Assembly (NCBI RefSeq): GCF_026340565.1
Contig: NZ_JAPEPB010000001.1
Span: 1,178,001-1,242,000 of the forward strand
Direction of reading: 5' to 3'
DNA length: 64,000 bases
DNA from: Kitasatospora sp. NBC_01287
GTDB taxonomy: Bacteria > Actinomycetota > Actinomycetes > Streptomycetales > Streptomycetaceae
Both the position numbers and the translations under genes were made by a program. Below the pieces are notes generated by a model. The model was not told the DNA's origin and did no database searches. It was given only the letters and a program-made list of their open reading frames with translations. Below are positions 34,534 to 43,150 of the stretch, piece by piece (position 1 is the first letter of the stretch; each line of letters starts with the position of its first letter).

Positions 34534-36177
34534 TCAGTGGCCGCCCTCGTCGACCACCTCGACGTCCTCGATGTTGCGCTGGATCTCCTCGGCCGGGAGC
34601 GCCACGGCGCGGGCCCAGTAGTAGATCCCCAGCGAGAAGGCGGTGATCACCACGATGTCCCAGCCGAGCTTGAGCACGTTCTGCGAGCCGTCGCCGAAGC
34701 CGCCCAGGTAGGAGATGATGCCCAGCCCGATCAGGTAGACCGGCAGCCACTGCGCGGCCTTCCAGCTCATCCGCGGCGCGTTCGGCAGGCGCTTCAGCGT
34801 GGCGTACAGGGCGTAGCCGCCGAGCAGCAGGTAGCCGAAGAGGATCGCGAAGCCCAGGCGCCACAGGGTGTTCCAGCCGGACCAGTAGATGATCAGGCTG
34901 GCGACCACGAAGGAGGCCGGGGCCACCACGTTGCCCAGCGGCAGGCGGTACGGGCGGTCGCGCTCGGGCAGCCGACCGCGCAGCACGCCGAAGGCGAGCG
35001 GAGCGCCGGCGTACATCAGCACGCTGGCCGAGGTGATGAAGCTGACCAGCTGCTGCCAGCTGGGGAAGGGCAGGAAGCAGACGACGCCGGTCACGAAGGA
35101 GATCAGCAGGCCGAACCACGGCACACCGCGCTTGTCGGTGCGCTCGAACAGCTGCGGGGCGTAGCCGTTGCGGCTCAGGCCGTAGGAGATGCGCGAGGTG
35201 GAGGTGGTGTAGATCAGGCCGGTGCCACCGGGCGAGATCAGCGCGTCGATGTAGAGCACCCAGGCCAGCCAGCCCAGGCCGATGATCGTGGCCAGACCGG
35301 CGAACGGGCCGCTGATGCCCTCGTAGGCGAGGTTCGCCCAGCCCTTGACGAAGGAGCTGCCGGGCAGCGCGCCGATGTAGACGATCTGCAGCAGGGTGTA
35401 GATCGCGGCACCGATGAAGACCGAGCCGAGCACCGCCCGCGGGATGTCGCGCTTGGGGTTCTTGCTCTCACCGGAGAGCTGGATGGCCTGCTCGAAGCCG
35501 AGCAGCGCGAAGATGATGCCGCTGGTGCTGATCGCGCCGAGCACGCCCTTGACGCCGTACGGGATGAAGCCGTGCGAGGTGAAGTTGCTCGGGTGGAAGT
35601 TGGTGAACGCCAGCACGAAGATCGCCACCAGCGGGATGAAGACCTTCCACCAGGTCGCGGCGCTGTTGGTCTTGGAGAGCAGGCGGACCCCGAGGAAGTT
35701 CACCGCCACGAAGACGGCCATCAGGATCACGGCCACCGCGAAGCCGGAGGCGGTCAGGGTGCCGTCGGCGTGCAGGAAGCCCTGCGCGAAGCTCCAGTGA
35801 CCGGCGTAGCCGATCATGGCCTCCACCTCGATCGGCGCCACGGTGGCCGCCTGCAGCCAGGAGAACCAGCCGAAGCTCATCCCGGCCAGGCCACCGAAGG
35901 TGTAGTGCGGGTAGCGCGCGGTACCGCCCGCGACCGGGAACATGCCACCGAGCTCGGCATGGACCAGTGCGAGCAGCACGATGGCGACGGCCCCGATCCC
36001 CCACGAGATGACGGCCGCGGGACCGGCGACCACCACCGCGTTCTTCGCGCCGTAGAGCCAACCCGAGCCGATGATCGAACCGACCGAGGCCCAGAGCAGG
36101 CCCACGAGCCCGATGTCCCGGCGGAGCTTGGTGCCCGAACCGGTGCCCGACGACGCTATTTTGTCAACAACTGCCAT
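34534..36177 (-). CDS. APC-superfamily amino acid permease (paralogue 2)
   Basis: Twelve-helix-type permease of 547 residues, closely similar throughout to the protein at 2855-4498. It shares the first-helix ASVGSIIGSGWLYGAK, GGTARYPHYTFGGLAGMSFG, ISTSGIIFALLGFEQAIQ, YEGISGPFAGLAT and a C-terminal tail ending DEGGH. The two genes are not adjacent, so this is an old dispersed duplication with likely different substrates or regulation. Upstream (36178-36480) is an unusually AT-rich region that probably contains its promoter. Start ATG 36177 with AGGGTCCCC upstream is acceptable. Confidence 0.9.
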   Translation of the reverse strand: MAVVDKIASSGTGSGTKLRRDIGLVGLLWASVGSIIGSGWLYGAKNAVVVAGPAAVISWGIGAVAIVLLALVHAELGGMFPVAGGTARYPHYTFGGLAGMSFGWFSWLQAATVAPIEVEAMIGYAGHWSFAQGFLHADGTLTASGFAVAVILMAVFVAVNFLGVRLLSKTNSAATWWKVFIPLVAIFVLAFTNFHPSNFTSHGFIPYGVKGVLGAISTSGIIFALLGFEQAIQLSGESKNPKRDIPRAVLGSVFIGAAIYTLLQIVYIGALPGSSFVKGWANLAYEGISGPFAGLATIIGLGWLAWVLYIDALISPGGTGLIYTTSTSRISYGLSRNGYAPQLFERTDKRGVPWFGLLISFVTGVVCFLPFPSWQQLVSFITSASVLMYAGAPLAFGVLRGRLPERDRPYRLPLGNVVAPASFVVASLIIYWSGWNTLWRLGFAILFGYLLLGGYALYATLKRLPNAPRMSWKAAQWLPVYLIGLGIISYLGGFGDGSQNVLKLGWDIVVITAFSLGIYYWARAVALPAEEIQRNIEDVEVVDEGGH

Positions 36178-36399
36178 GTGTGGGGACCCTCTTCAAAGAT
36201 GGCGGGTGAGAGTGCGGTGAACGCTAGCGGGCCATTAAGGATCTGCAAAGACCCCTCGGCCGAATAGTTACGTTCACGGGCTGGCGCACGCCCCCTTTGG
36301 GGCTGAAATTCAGCTGATCGCACCGAGCCTGAGAGTGTCCGGGGAGCGTAGGATCGCCGCAGGTCAGCGGCGCCGATGCGGTTGACCACTTACACCCGG

Positions 36400-36415
36400 A
36401 TTAGTCCAGACCAAT
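36400..36415. promoter_or_regulatory. dre-like dyad (possible DasR-type site)
   Basis: ATTAGTCCAGACCAAT differs at two positions from the perfect palindrome ATTGGTCTAGACCAAT, and so resembles the GntR-family DasR operator. It lies 223 bp upstream of the permease start. Speculative. Confidence 0.3.
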
Positions 36416-36510
36416 ATTTGAGCTTCATTTGAGGCTTCTCGCCCGAGGCTGCATTATGGTCGGCCCCTCCGGTCATATTCTTCATTCGGGCTGTATAGCG
36501 ATGCGGTCCG

Positions 36511-36536
36511 CCGGGGGCGCTATTCCGCGCCCCCGG
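36511..36536 (-). terminator. Hairpin after the DUF6299-like gene
   Basis: CCGGGGGCGC and GCGCCCCCGG are perfect 10-bp arms with a TATTCC loop, about 85 bp past the stop of the minus-strand gene. Confidence 0.6.
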
Positions 36537-36621
36537 GAATCCCGGCCGGGCGCCGCTTCGCCAGCCCCCGGCGGCGATTGACGTGGCGTCAGTCCGGCTG
36601 CGGCGCGATGGCGACGGGCGG

Positions 36622-37083
36622 TCAGGCACCGTCCGCGACGAGCGTGATGTCCTGCCGGCCGACGGCCAGGAACTCCGGCATCGGCACCAGGGATCCCTCT
36701 GTCAGATGCACCAAGGTCGCCTCGGCCTGCGCCGGCCCCGGCTTGGCGTCGAGCTGCTCCGGCTTGGCCCGGCTGCTCCAGCGGTGCGAGGCACCGTCGC
36801 AGGCGGCCCGCACACCGGTGCCGAGGTTGCGCGACTCGTCGCCGATCCGCAGGTTGCTGCTGACGAAGACCGCGCCCCCGCTCAGGCAGCGGTAACTACC
36901 CGTGAGCGTGACCGTGCCGTCCGCCGAAACGCTGCCGGTGCTGTCGATCCGCACCTCCTGGGCGCCGGTCGCGCCGGCCGTCGCGGCCGGCGCCGCGGCG
37001 GCGGTGAGCAGGGCGAGCAGGGCCGCGCCGAGCAGGCCCGCGGTGCGCGGGCGGACGCGGTTCAGGGCGGGAGAGACCCGCAT
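36622..37083 (-). CDS. Secreted DUF6299-like protein
   Basis: Exported protein of 153 residues. The signal peptide spans about 1-36 (GLLGAALLALLTAAAAPAA). A single beta-sandwich domain follows, with SADGTVTLTGSYRCLSGG and a second Cys near VRAACDGA likely disulfide-bonded. This matches a small family of secreted streptomycete proteins (DUF6299) of unknown function. The promoter region is shared with the divergent hypothetical gene at 37298. Confidence 0.78.
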   Translation of the reverse strand: MRVSPALNRVRPRTAGLLGAALLALLTAAAAPAATAGATGAQEVRIDSTGSVSADGTVTLTGSYRCLSGGAVFVSSNLRIGDESRNLGTGVRAACDGASHRWSSRAKPEQLDAKPGPAQAEATLVHLTEGSLVPMPEFLAVGRQDITLVADGA

Positions 37084-37297
37084 GACTACCTCCAGTGACG
37101 AATTCGCGCTTTCGGTGACAGCGCGTTCGCGCTTACAGCTATCGCCTCCCCGCTCCAGGCGGTCGCATTCTCACTCGTTCGGCGCGTGTCACCCGCCCGC
37201 CACCAGACCCCCTTGCCCCGCCCCCGCGACCTGCGGCAGGCTCGGCTGACAGGGGCACATCGCCGTGCCCCGCCGCGACCCCGAAGGACGAGCACCG

Positions 37298-38218
37298 ATG
37301 ACGATCCCTCAGGCCCCCCAGAGCGTGATCCCCCCGCTCTTCGCCGGGCTCTGCGACGACGCGGCGATCTTCCCGCCCGGCGACCTGCCGCTCCCGCAGG
37401 CCGTCCCCGCCCACCTGGCGCACCGCTCCTCCTGGTACGCGCCGCTGGTCGGCCCCTTCCTCTGCGGCGCGGGGCGGATCGGCACCCTCGCCGAGCAGGT
37501 GGACGCGGTCGCGGACCAGGCGGACGCGCTCGGGCAGCGGCTGGGCACCGGCGGCCTTCCGATCGGCCTGATCGTGCCGGACGGCAGCGCGGGCCTGGAG
37601 CCGGCGCTGCGCGCGGTGGCGGCCGCGCCGCGGCTGCGGCTGACGGCCATCGAGGTGCCGGCCGACCGGGACGGCACCGCCGCCGAGGGCGTGCGCAAGG
37701 TGCGCACCGCGCTCGACAAGCTGCTGCCCGAACACGCGCCCGGGGTGGTGGCGGCCGTCGAGGTGGCCCGCGGCCCCGAGCTGCTGCTCGCGCTGGACGA
37801 GCTGGAGGGCAGCCCCTACCGCGCCAAGTTCCGCACCGGCGGCACCAGCCACGACGCCTTCCCCGGGGAGCTGGAGCTGGCCTCCTTCCTCTACGCGGCG
37901 GTCTACCGGCGACTGTCCTTCAAGTGCACCGCCGGCCTGCACCACGCGCTGCGGCACGACGACCCGGCCACCGGCTTCGAGCACCACGGCTTCCTCAACG
38001 TGCTGCTGGCCACCCACGCGGCGCTCGACGGCGCCGAGCACGGCGAGTTGGCCGCACTGCTGCGCGAGCGGGACGGCGCGGTGCTCGCCGAGAACGCGGC
38101 GGACCTGAGCGCGGCGCAGGTGGACGCCGCGCGGGCGGCCTTCACCGGCTTCGGTACCTGCAGCATCGCCGAGCCGCTGGCGGACCTGATCGCCCTGGGC
38201 CTGGTCACGATTCCCTGA
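37298..38218 (+). CDS. Conserved actinobacterial hypothetical protein
   Basis: Soluble protein of 306 residues. FAGLCDDAAIFPPGDLPLPQ near the N-terminus and FKCTAGLHHALRHDDPATG with GFLNVLLATHAALDG near residue 210 look like conserved blocks with His, Cys and Asp residues that could form an active or metal site. No function is known to me. ATG 37298 is preceded by AAGGACGAG, a weak site. A five-unit imperfect repeat follows the stop. Confidence 0.8.
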   Translation: MTIPQAPQSVIPPLFAGLCDDAAIFPPGDLPLPQAVPAHLAHRSSWYAPLVGPFLCGAGRIGTLAEQVDAVADQADALGQRLGTGGLPIGLIVPDGSAGLEPALRAVAAAPRLRLTAIEVPADRDGTAAEGVRKVRTALDKLLPEHAPGVVAAVEVARGPELLLALDELEGSPYRAKFRTGGTSHDAFPGELELASFLYAAVYRRLSFKCTAGLHHALRHDDPATGFEHHGFLNVLLATHAALDGAEHGELAALLRERDGAVLAENAADLSAAQVDAARAAFTGFGTCSIAEPLADLIALGLVTIP

Positions 38219-38320
38219 TCCCCGGTCACGGTTCGCGGCGCTCCGGTCACGGTTCGCCCGCGTCAGGCCACGGTTCCCCGGGCTCCGGTCACGCTTAGCG
38301 GCGGCTCCGGTCACGATTCG
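38219..38320. repeat. Imperfect 19-22-bp tandem repeats
   Basis: Five units built on CTCCGGTCACGGTTCGC, with scattered changes, follow the hypothetical gene's stop and precede the promoter of the SGNH hydrolase gene. Confidence 0.8.
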
Positions 38321-38438
38321 CCGATCTTGAGAACTGGGCCTTCCGCACCCCTTACCCTGGCCACTACCAGGCAGTAACCTCGCCGGATCCGACCCGCGCG
38401 CCGCCATCCGGGCCGCGCCGGGTCACCCGGGAGGGTTC

Positions 38439-39314
38439 ATGCGTTCTCGTCTCAGCCGCCGCCTGCGCGCGGCGGCCTGCGCCACCGCGCTCGGCGCCAC
38501 TCTGCTCGGCCTCTGCGCCGGCCCCGCCGCCGCCGCGAGCGCGCCCAGCACCCGCTACTACCTGGCCCTGGGCGACTCCCTCGCGGCCGGCTACCAGACG
38601 CTGCCCGGCGGCGGCTCCGAGGTCGGCCACGGCTACGCCCAGGACCTGGCGAGCACCCTGGGGCAGCGGGCCGAGCGGGCGGGCCACCCGTTCTCCTTCA
38701 CCGACCTGGGCTGCCCCGGCGAGACCACCGGCTCGATGATCAACGGCGGCTGCCCGTACCCGCACCCCTACGCGGGCGCCCAGTTGGACGCGGCCGTCGC
38801 CTACCTGAAGGCCCACCACGGGGACGACCTGACGGTCACCCTGGACATCGGCGCCAACAACGTGGACGGCTGCGCCACCGGCGGCAGCCTGGACGCCGCC
38901 TGCGCCGCCAAGGGCATCGCGACGGCCGGCTGGGACCTGGGCACCATCCTCAGCAGACTCAAGGCCGCCGCCGGACCGCACACCAGGTTCGTCGGGATGA
39001 ACCTCTACGACCCCTTCCTGGCCGCCTGGATGACGGGCACCCAGGGCAAGGTGCTGGCCGGCCTGTCGGTCCCGCTGGCCGACACCCTGAACGGGACCCT
39101 GGGCTTCGTGGACGCCGTGCACGGGGTGCCCACGGCGGACGTGGCGGGCGCGTTCAGCACCAACTCCCTGCTGCCGCTGGTGCCGCTGGCCGGGCAGCAG
39201 GTGCCGCTCGACGTGGCGCGGATCATGACCTGGACGAACATGTCGCGCGGGGACATCCACGCGAACGACACCGGCTACCAGGTGATCGCGGACGCGTTCC
39301 TGGCCAAGCTCTGA
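38439..39314 (+). CDS. Secreted SGNH/GDSL hydrolase
   Basis: Exported esterase/lipase-like enzyme of 291 residues. A signal peptide with a basic start covers about 1-34. Block I is LALGDSLAAGY with the catalytic Ser, block III is DIGANNVDG, and block V is RGDIHANDTGY with the catalytic Asp-x-x-His. Cysteines at CPGETTG, GCPYP, GCATG and AACAA could form two disulfides, as in the Streptomyces lipase/esterase fold. Start ATG follows GGGAGGG. A short CCCGGCG/GCCGGG hairpin lies past the stop, before the convergent aldolase gene. Confidence 0.92.
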   Translation: MRSRLSRRLRAAACATALGATLLGLCAGPAAAASAPSTRYYLALGDSLAAGYQTLPGGGSEVGHGYAQDLASTLGQRAERAGHPFSFTDLGCPGETTGSMINGGCPYPHPYAGAQLDAAVAYLKAHHGDDLTVTLDIGANNVDGCATGGSLDAACAAKGIATAGWDLGTILSRLKAAAGPHTRFVGMNLYDPFLAAWMTGTQGKVLAGLSVPLADTLNGTLGFVDAVHGVPTADVAGAFSTNSLLPLVPLAGQQVPLDVARIMTWTNMSRGDIHANDTGYQVIADAFLAKL

Positions 39315-39333
39315 CCCGGCGCCCGCCGGGCCT

Positions 39334-39957
39334 TCAGCTCGCCAGAGCGGCCATGAAGGCGGCGGCCCGGCGGGTCAGTTCGGGCCAGTCGCCCGCTGCG
39401 ACGGCGGCCGCGGGGACCACCTCGCCGCCGGCGCAGACGGCGACGGCGCCGGCCGCGAGGTAGCCGGGGGCACTGGCCGCGTCGACGCCCCCGGAGGCGA
39501 CCAGCGGCAGGCCCGGGTAAGGGCCGTGCAGGTCCTTGAAGTAGCCGGGTCCGAAGGCGCGGGCGGGGAAGACCTTGACGGCGGCGGCACCCAGGTCCAC
39601 CGCGTGGGCCACCTCGGTGGGCGTGAGCGCGCCGAGCAGCACCGGGACCGCCGCCGCCCGGGCCGCCTCGGCGACCGGGGCCCGGCAGCCCGGGGTGACC
39701 AGGTACTCGGCCCCGGCCTCGATCCCGGCCTCGGCCTGCTCGGCGCTCAGCACGGTGCCCAGGCCGAGCCTGGCCCCGGTGCCCGCCCCGGCCGCGCGGG
39801 CCAGGTGGCGGGTCACCTCCGGTGTGGTGCAGGTGAGTTCGACCCAGTGGATGCCGCCGGCCACCAGGGCCGCGCAGAGCGCCGCGGCGTCGGGTATCAG
39901 TGGTGCGCGCACCACGGCGATCACCCGGGCGCGGGCCAGTAGCTGCTGGAAGGTCAT
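39334..39957 (-). CDS. KDPG/KHG aldolase
   Basis: Class I aldolase of 207 residues that splits 2-keto-3-deoxy-6-phosphogluconate to pyruvate and glyceraldehyde-3-phosphate. VRAPLIPDAAALCAALVAGG, WVELTCTTPEV (catalytic Glu), GLGTVLSAEQAEAGIEAGAEYLVTP, the Schiff-base Lys in GAAAVKVFPA, and PLVASGGVDAAS are the family blocks. Its ATG overlaps the stop of the deacylase gene (ATGA at 39954-39957), so the three minus-strand genes form a tightly coupled operon with the aldolase last. Confidence 0.93.
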   Translation of the reverse strand: MTFQQLLARARVIAVVRAPLIPDAAALCAALVAGGIHWVELTCTTPEVTRHLARAAGAGTGARLGLGTVLSAEQAEAGIEAGAEYLVTPGCRAPVAEAARAAAVPVLLGALTPTEVAHAVDLGAAAVKVFPARAFGPGYFKDLHGPYPGLPLVASGGVDAASAPGYLAAGAVAVCAGGEVVPAAAVAAGDWPELTRRAAAFMAALAS

Positions 39958-41555
39958 CGGGTCTCTCCTCCTGGGGCGCGCCGCAGTGTCCGCCCCGGCA
40001 GCGCCCCGGTGGGGCGGCCGTCGCGCAGCACCGCGACACCGTTGACAAGGACGTGCGCCAGCCCGGTCGCGGCGCGGCGCGGCTGCTCGAAGGTGGCGGT
40101 GTCGGCGACCGTCTCCGGGTCGAAGAGCACCAGGTCCGCGTGGTGGCCGGGCCGCACCAGGCCGCGACGCGCCAGCCGCAGCCGGGCGGCGGGCCGGCCG
40201 GTCATCCGGGCCACCGCCTGCTCCAGCGTGAGGACGCCCGCCTCCCGCACGTAGTGGCCGAGGTAGCGGGCGAAGGTGCCCCAGGCCCGCGGGTGCGGCC
40301 GCGCGCCCACCAGCAGCCCGTCGCTGCCCACCGTGTGCGCGGGGTGGCGCATGATCGCGCGCACGTTCTCCTCGTGGCCGACGTGCTGCAGGATCGTGGT
40401 GCCCAACTCGTCGGCGCGCAGCAGCTCGAAGAAGACCTCGGTGCCGCCGCGGCCGCGCTCGGCGGCGAGGTCGGCGACGGTGCGCCCGACCGCGCCCACC
40501 AGCCCGGCCGTCCGCACCCCGGCGATCTGCACCGTGCGCCAGTCCGCCACCACGCCGTGGCAGCCGTCGCTGCCGCGCTCCTCCAGGTCCACCCGGATCC
40601 GCTCCCGCGCGCCCGGGTCCGCCAGCCGGGCCAAGGTGGCCTCGGGGCCACCCTCGGCCGCCCAACTCGGCAGCAGCGCCGCCAGGGTGGTGGAGCCCGG
40701 CAGGTACGGATAGCTGTCCAGGGTGACGTCGGCCCCCGCCGCGATAGCCGCGTCCAGCAGGTCCAGCAGCTCGCCGGCCCGCCCGGCGTTCACCCCGAAG
40801 TTCATCGTGGCGTGCGCCAGGTGCAGCGGGCAGCCGGAGCGGCGCGAGATCTCCAGCATCTCCGCGTACCCGGCCAGCGCGCCGGCGCCGTAGGAGCGCT
40901 GGTGCGGCGAGTGGTAGCCGCCGTGCTCCGCGACCACCGCGCAGAGCGCGGTCAGCTCCTCGGTCCGCGCGTACATCCCGGGCGGGTAGCTGAGTCCGCT
41001 GGACAGGCCCACCGCGCCCTCGCTCAGCCCCTGGGCCAGCAGGGCGCGCATCCGGTCGAGTTCGGCCGCGCTCGGCGCCCGCCGCTCCCAGCCGAGCACC
41101 AGCGCGCGCAGCGTGCCGTGCGGCACCAGGTAGCAGGCGTTGACGGCGGTGCCCTGGCCGTCCAGCCGGTCCAGGTACTCGCCGACGGTGCGCCAGCTCC
41201 AGTCGAAGTCCGCCGGATCGCCGTTCCAGCCCGCGAGTTGGCGGCGCAGCTCGGGCAGCGTGCGATCGTCCACCGGGGCGTAGGAGAGGCCGTCCTGGCC
41301 GAGCACCTCGCAGGTGACGCCCTGGGTCACCCGGGACGGGTGCCCGGGCTCCAGCAGCAGCCGCAGATCGGAGTGGCTGTGCATGTCGATGAAACCGGGG
41401 GCGAGCACCAGGCCCTCGGAATCGATGATGTGACGAGCCGTCAGTTTCTGCCCGAGCTCGGCGACGACACCGTCTCGCACCAGCACGTCGGCCCGGCGGC
41501 GGTCGGCGCCGGTGCCGTCGACCACCGTGGCGCCGCGGAAGAGCAGATCGGCCAT
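39954..41555 (-). CDS. N-acyl-D-amino-acid deacylase (amidohydrolase)
   Basis: Metal-dependent amidohydrolase of 533 residues. The HxH metal motif is in GFIDMHSHSDLRLL, the Cys ligand region in GVTCEVLGQDG, further ligands in HQRSYGAG and LHLAHATMN, and Asp in TVGSDGLLVG. This is the D-aminoacylase architecture that removes N-acyl groups from D-amino acids or related amino acids. It overlaps both neighbours (1 nt with the upstream deaminase, 4 nt with the aldolase). In this cluster an N-acylated amino-sugar acid is a plausible substrate, but that is inference. Confidence 0.92.
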   Translation of the reverse strand: MADLLFRGATVVDGTGADRRRADVLVRDGVVAELGQKLTARHIIDSEGLVLAPGFIDMHSHSDLRLLLEPGHPSRVTQGVTCEVLGQDGLSYAPVDDRTLPELRRQLAGWNGDPADFDWSWRTVGEYLDRLDGQGTAVNACYLVPHGTLRALVLGWERRAPSAAELDRMRALLAQGLSEGAVGLSSGLSYPPGMYARTEELTALCAVVAEHGGYHSPHQRSYGAGALAGYAEMLEISRRSGCPLHLAHATMNFGVNAGRAGELLDLLDAAIAAGADVTLDSYPYLPGSTTLAALLPSWAAEGGPEATLARLADPGARERIRVDLEERGSDGCHGVVADWRTVQIAGVRTAGLVGAVGRTVADLAAERGRGGTEVFFELLRADELGTTILQHVGHEENVRAIMRHPAHTVGSDGLLVGARPHPRAWGTFARYLGHYVREAGVLTLEQAVARMTGRPAARLRLARRGLVRPGHHADLVLFDPETVADTATFEQPRRAATGLAHVLVNGVAVLRDGRPTGALPGRTLRRAPGGETR

Positions 41556-43015
41556 CAGAAGAAGGTCCGCACCAGGTCGACCACCCGGGGCCGGGCCGCC
41601 GACGCGTCGTCCAGGACCGGGATCAGCGTCCACTTGTCGAAGGCGGTGCACGGGTGCGAGAGCCCGAGCCGGACCACCTCGCCCACCTCGGCGTCGCTCC
41701 CCCGCAGGAACGCGTGCTGGTCGTTGAGCGCGCTCACCACGCCGTGCAAGGGCCTCCCAGGAAGCGCGAGTTGAGCCCTGGCCTGCTGCGGCTCGGGCAG
41801 GCCCTCGTCGTAGGGGAAGTCGCGCTTGCCGCCGTCCAGCAGCGCCAGGCCGGGCTCCGGCCGCGAGAGCACCCGCGCCCAGCCGTGCAGCGCCGCCCGG
41901 AACGGCGCCGCGCCCGCGCCCCCGCCCCGGACCAGCGGGGAGACGGCGCGGTAGAAGCCGTCGTCGTGCGCCAGGTAGGCGCCCGAGCGTAGCACCACCG
42001 TGGTGTCCGGGTGCGCGCCGAGCGGGGCCAGCACCTGGGCCACCTGGTCGAAGTAGGCACTGCCGCCCGCGCTCACCAGTACCCGCCGCCCCGCCGCGAA
42101 GAGCCCCGCGCCGCGCAGCTCGTCGTGCAGCTCCACCAGCCGCTCCAGGTAGCGCTGCACGGCGGCCAGCCCGGGGCCGGTCGCGTCATGGGCGAGCGCG
42201 CCCTCGTAGCCGCCCACCCCGGCCAGCCGCAGGGTCGGCGCCGCCGCGACCGCCCGCGCCACGTCGAGCGCGGTCGCCAGGTCCCGGGCACCGGTCCGCC
42301 CGCCGGGGCCGCCGAGTTCGACCAGCACCTCGACCGGCCGCCCGCCCCCGGCCCCGTCTCCGGCTCCGGCTCCGACTCCAACTCCGACTCCGGCCCCACC
42401 CTGCGGACCCGCCGCGGCCCGGGCCGCCCGCAGCGCCTGGTCCATCAGCCGCACCGCCGCCACCGAGTCCACCCAGCAGCTGAACCGGAACCCCGGGTCG
42501 GCCGCCAGCTCCGCGGCCAGCCAGGCCAGACCACCCGGGTCCAGCAGGGAGTTGGCGAGCAGCACCTCGCGCACCCCGAAGGCCCGCGCCACCCGCAGCT
42601 GCGGCAGGTTGGCCAGGGTGATCCCGTAGGCGCCGGCGTCCAGCTGGGCCTGCCAGAGCGCCGGCGCCATGGTGGTCTTGCCGTGCGGGGCGAGCGCGAC
42701 ACCGGCGCGCGCGCACCAGTCGGCCATGGTGCGCAGGTTGTGGGCCAGGGCACCGGCGTCCAGGGTCAGCAGCGGGGTGGCGAACTGGTCCAGCGTCGGT
42801 TCGGTGGCCAGATACCGACGCACCGTCAGGCCCCAGGCCGCGGGCGGCACGGCCTTGAACCGCCAGTCCAGGCGCTCGTCGGCGAGTGCGGCCACCCGGG
42901 CCGGATCGATCGCCGGCGGGGTCGGCCCCGCCGCGCCCCCTGGCAACCCTGACACCCCGGCCGACTGCCCCATGCCTCGCCACCACCCATTCTGACCTGG
43001 GGAGTTGCACTGCAT
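41555..43015 (-). CDS. PLP fold-III amino acid deaminase (D-serine dehydratase/D-threonine aldolase-like)
   Basis: PLP enzyme of about 486 residues with an alanine-racemase-type barrel. The PLP Lys is in APHGKTTMAPALWQAQ. The C-terminal zinc-binding pair is in GLSHPCTAFDKW, equivalent to the His-x-Cys of eukaryotic-type D-serine dehydratases. A low-complexity loop AGVGVGVGAGAGDGAGGG near residue 230 is an unusual insert in an otherwise conserved core. I prefer ATG 43015 with GGAGG at 43020-43024; ATG 42973 is the alternative. First gene of the minus-strand operon, divergent from the KDG kinase. Confidence 0.87.
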   Translation of the reverse strand: MQCNSPGQNGWWRGMGQSAGVSGLPGGAAGPTPPAIDPARVAALADERLDWRFKAVPPAAWGLTVRRYLATEPTLDQFATPLLTLDAGALAHNLRTMADWCARAGVALAPHGKTTMAPALWQAQLDAGAYGITLANLPQLRVARAFGVREVLLANSLLDPGGLAWLAAELAADPGFRFSCWVDSVAAVRLMDQALRAARAAAGPQGGAGVGVGVGAGAGDGAGGGRPVEVLVELGGPGGRTGARDLATALDVARAVAAAPTLRLAGVGGYEGALAHDATGPGLAAVQRYLERLVELHDELRGAGLFAAGRRVLVSAGGSAYFDQVAQVLAPLGAHPDTTVVLRSGAYLAHDDGFYRAVSPLVRGGGAGAAPFRAALHGWARVLSRPEPGLALLDGGKRDFPYDEGLPEPQQARAQLALPGRPLHGVVSALNDQHAFLRGSDAEVGEVVRLGLSHPCTAFDKWTLIPVLDDASAARPRVVDLVRTFF

Positions 43016-43036
43016 GCAACCTCCATTGCGTATACT
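43001..43036. promoter_or_regulatory. Divergent promoter with dyad (candidate IclR operator)
   Basis: GTTGCA-CTGCA-TGCAAC at 43004-43020 is a perfect dyad overlapping the deaminase start, flanked by GGA and CTCC that extend it imperfectly. A TATACT box at 43031-43036 faces the kinase gene. The IclR regulator encoded two genes away is the likely binder. Confidence 0.5.
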
Positions 43037-43066
43037 GCTGCCGCCGTTCTAACATGCGGGGCGACA

Positions 43067-43130
43067 ACGGTCAACGAACAGCGGTCAACGCGAACCTCGG
43101 TCGACGCGAACATCGGTCACCGAACAGCAG
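43067..43130. repeat. Four imperfect 15-bp repeats in the kinase leader
   Basis: Units of the form CGGTCAACGAACAG, CGGTCAACGCGAAC, CGGTCGACGCGAAC and CGGTCACCGAACAG lie between the TATACT box and the kinase ribosome binding site. They could be regulator sites in the leader. Confidence 0.6.
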
Positions 43131-43150
43131 CCACCGAAGGAGGGCACCTG

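Larger units (their letters stand above)
36178..36621. other. Non-coding, AT-richer upstream region
   Basis: I see no gene in these 444 bases. GC content falls visibly between about 36180 and 36500. The stretch holds a dre-like dyad (36400-36415), several candidate promoter hexamers and a terminator hairpin (36511-36536). Confidence 0.6.
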
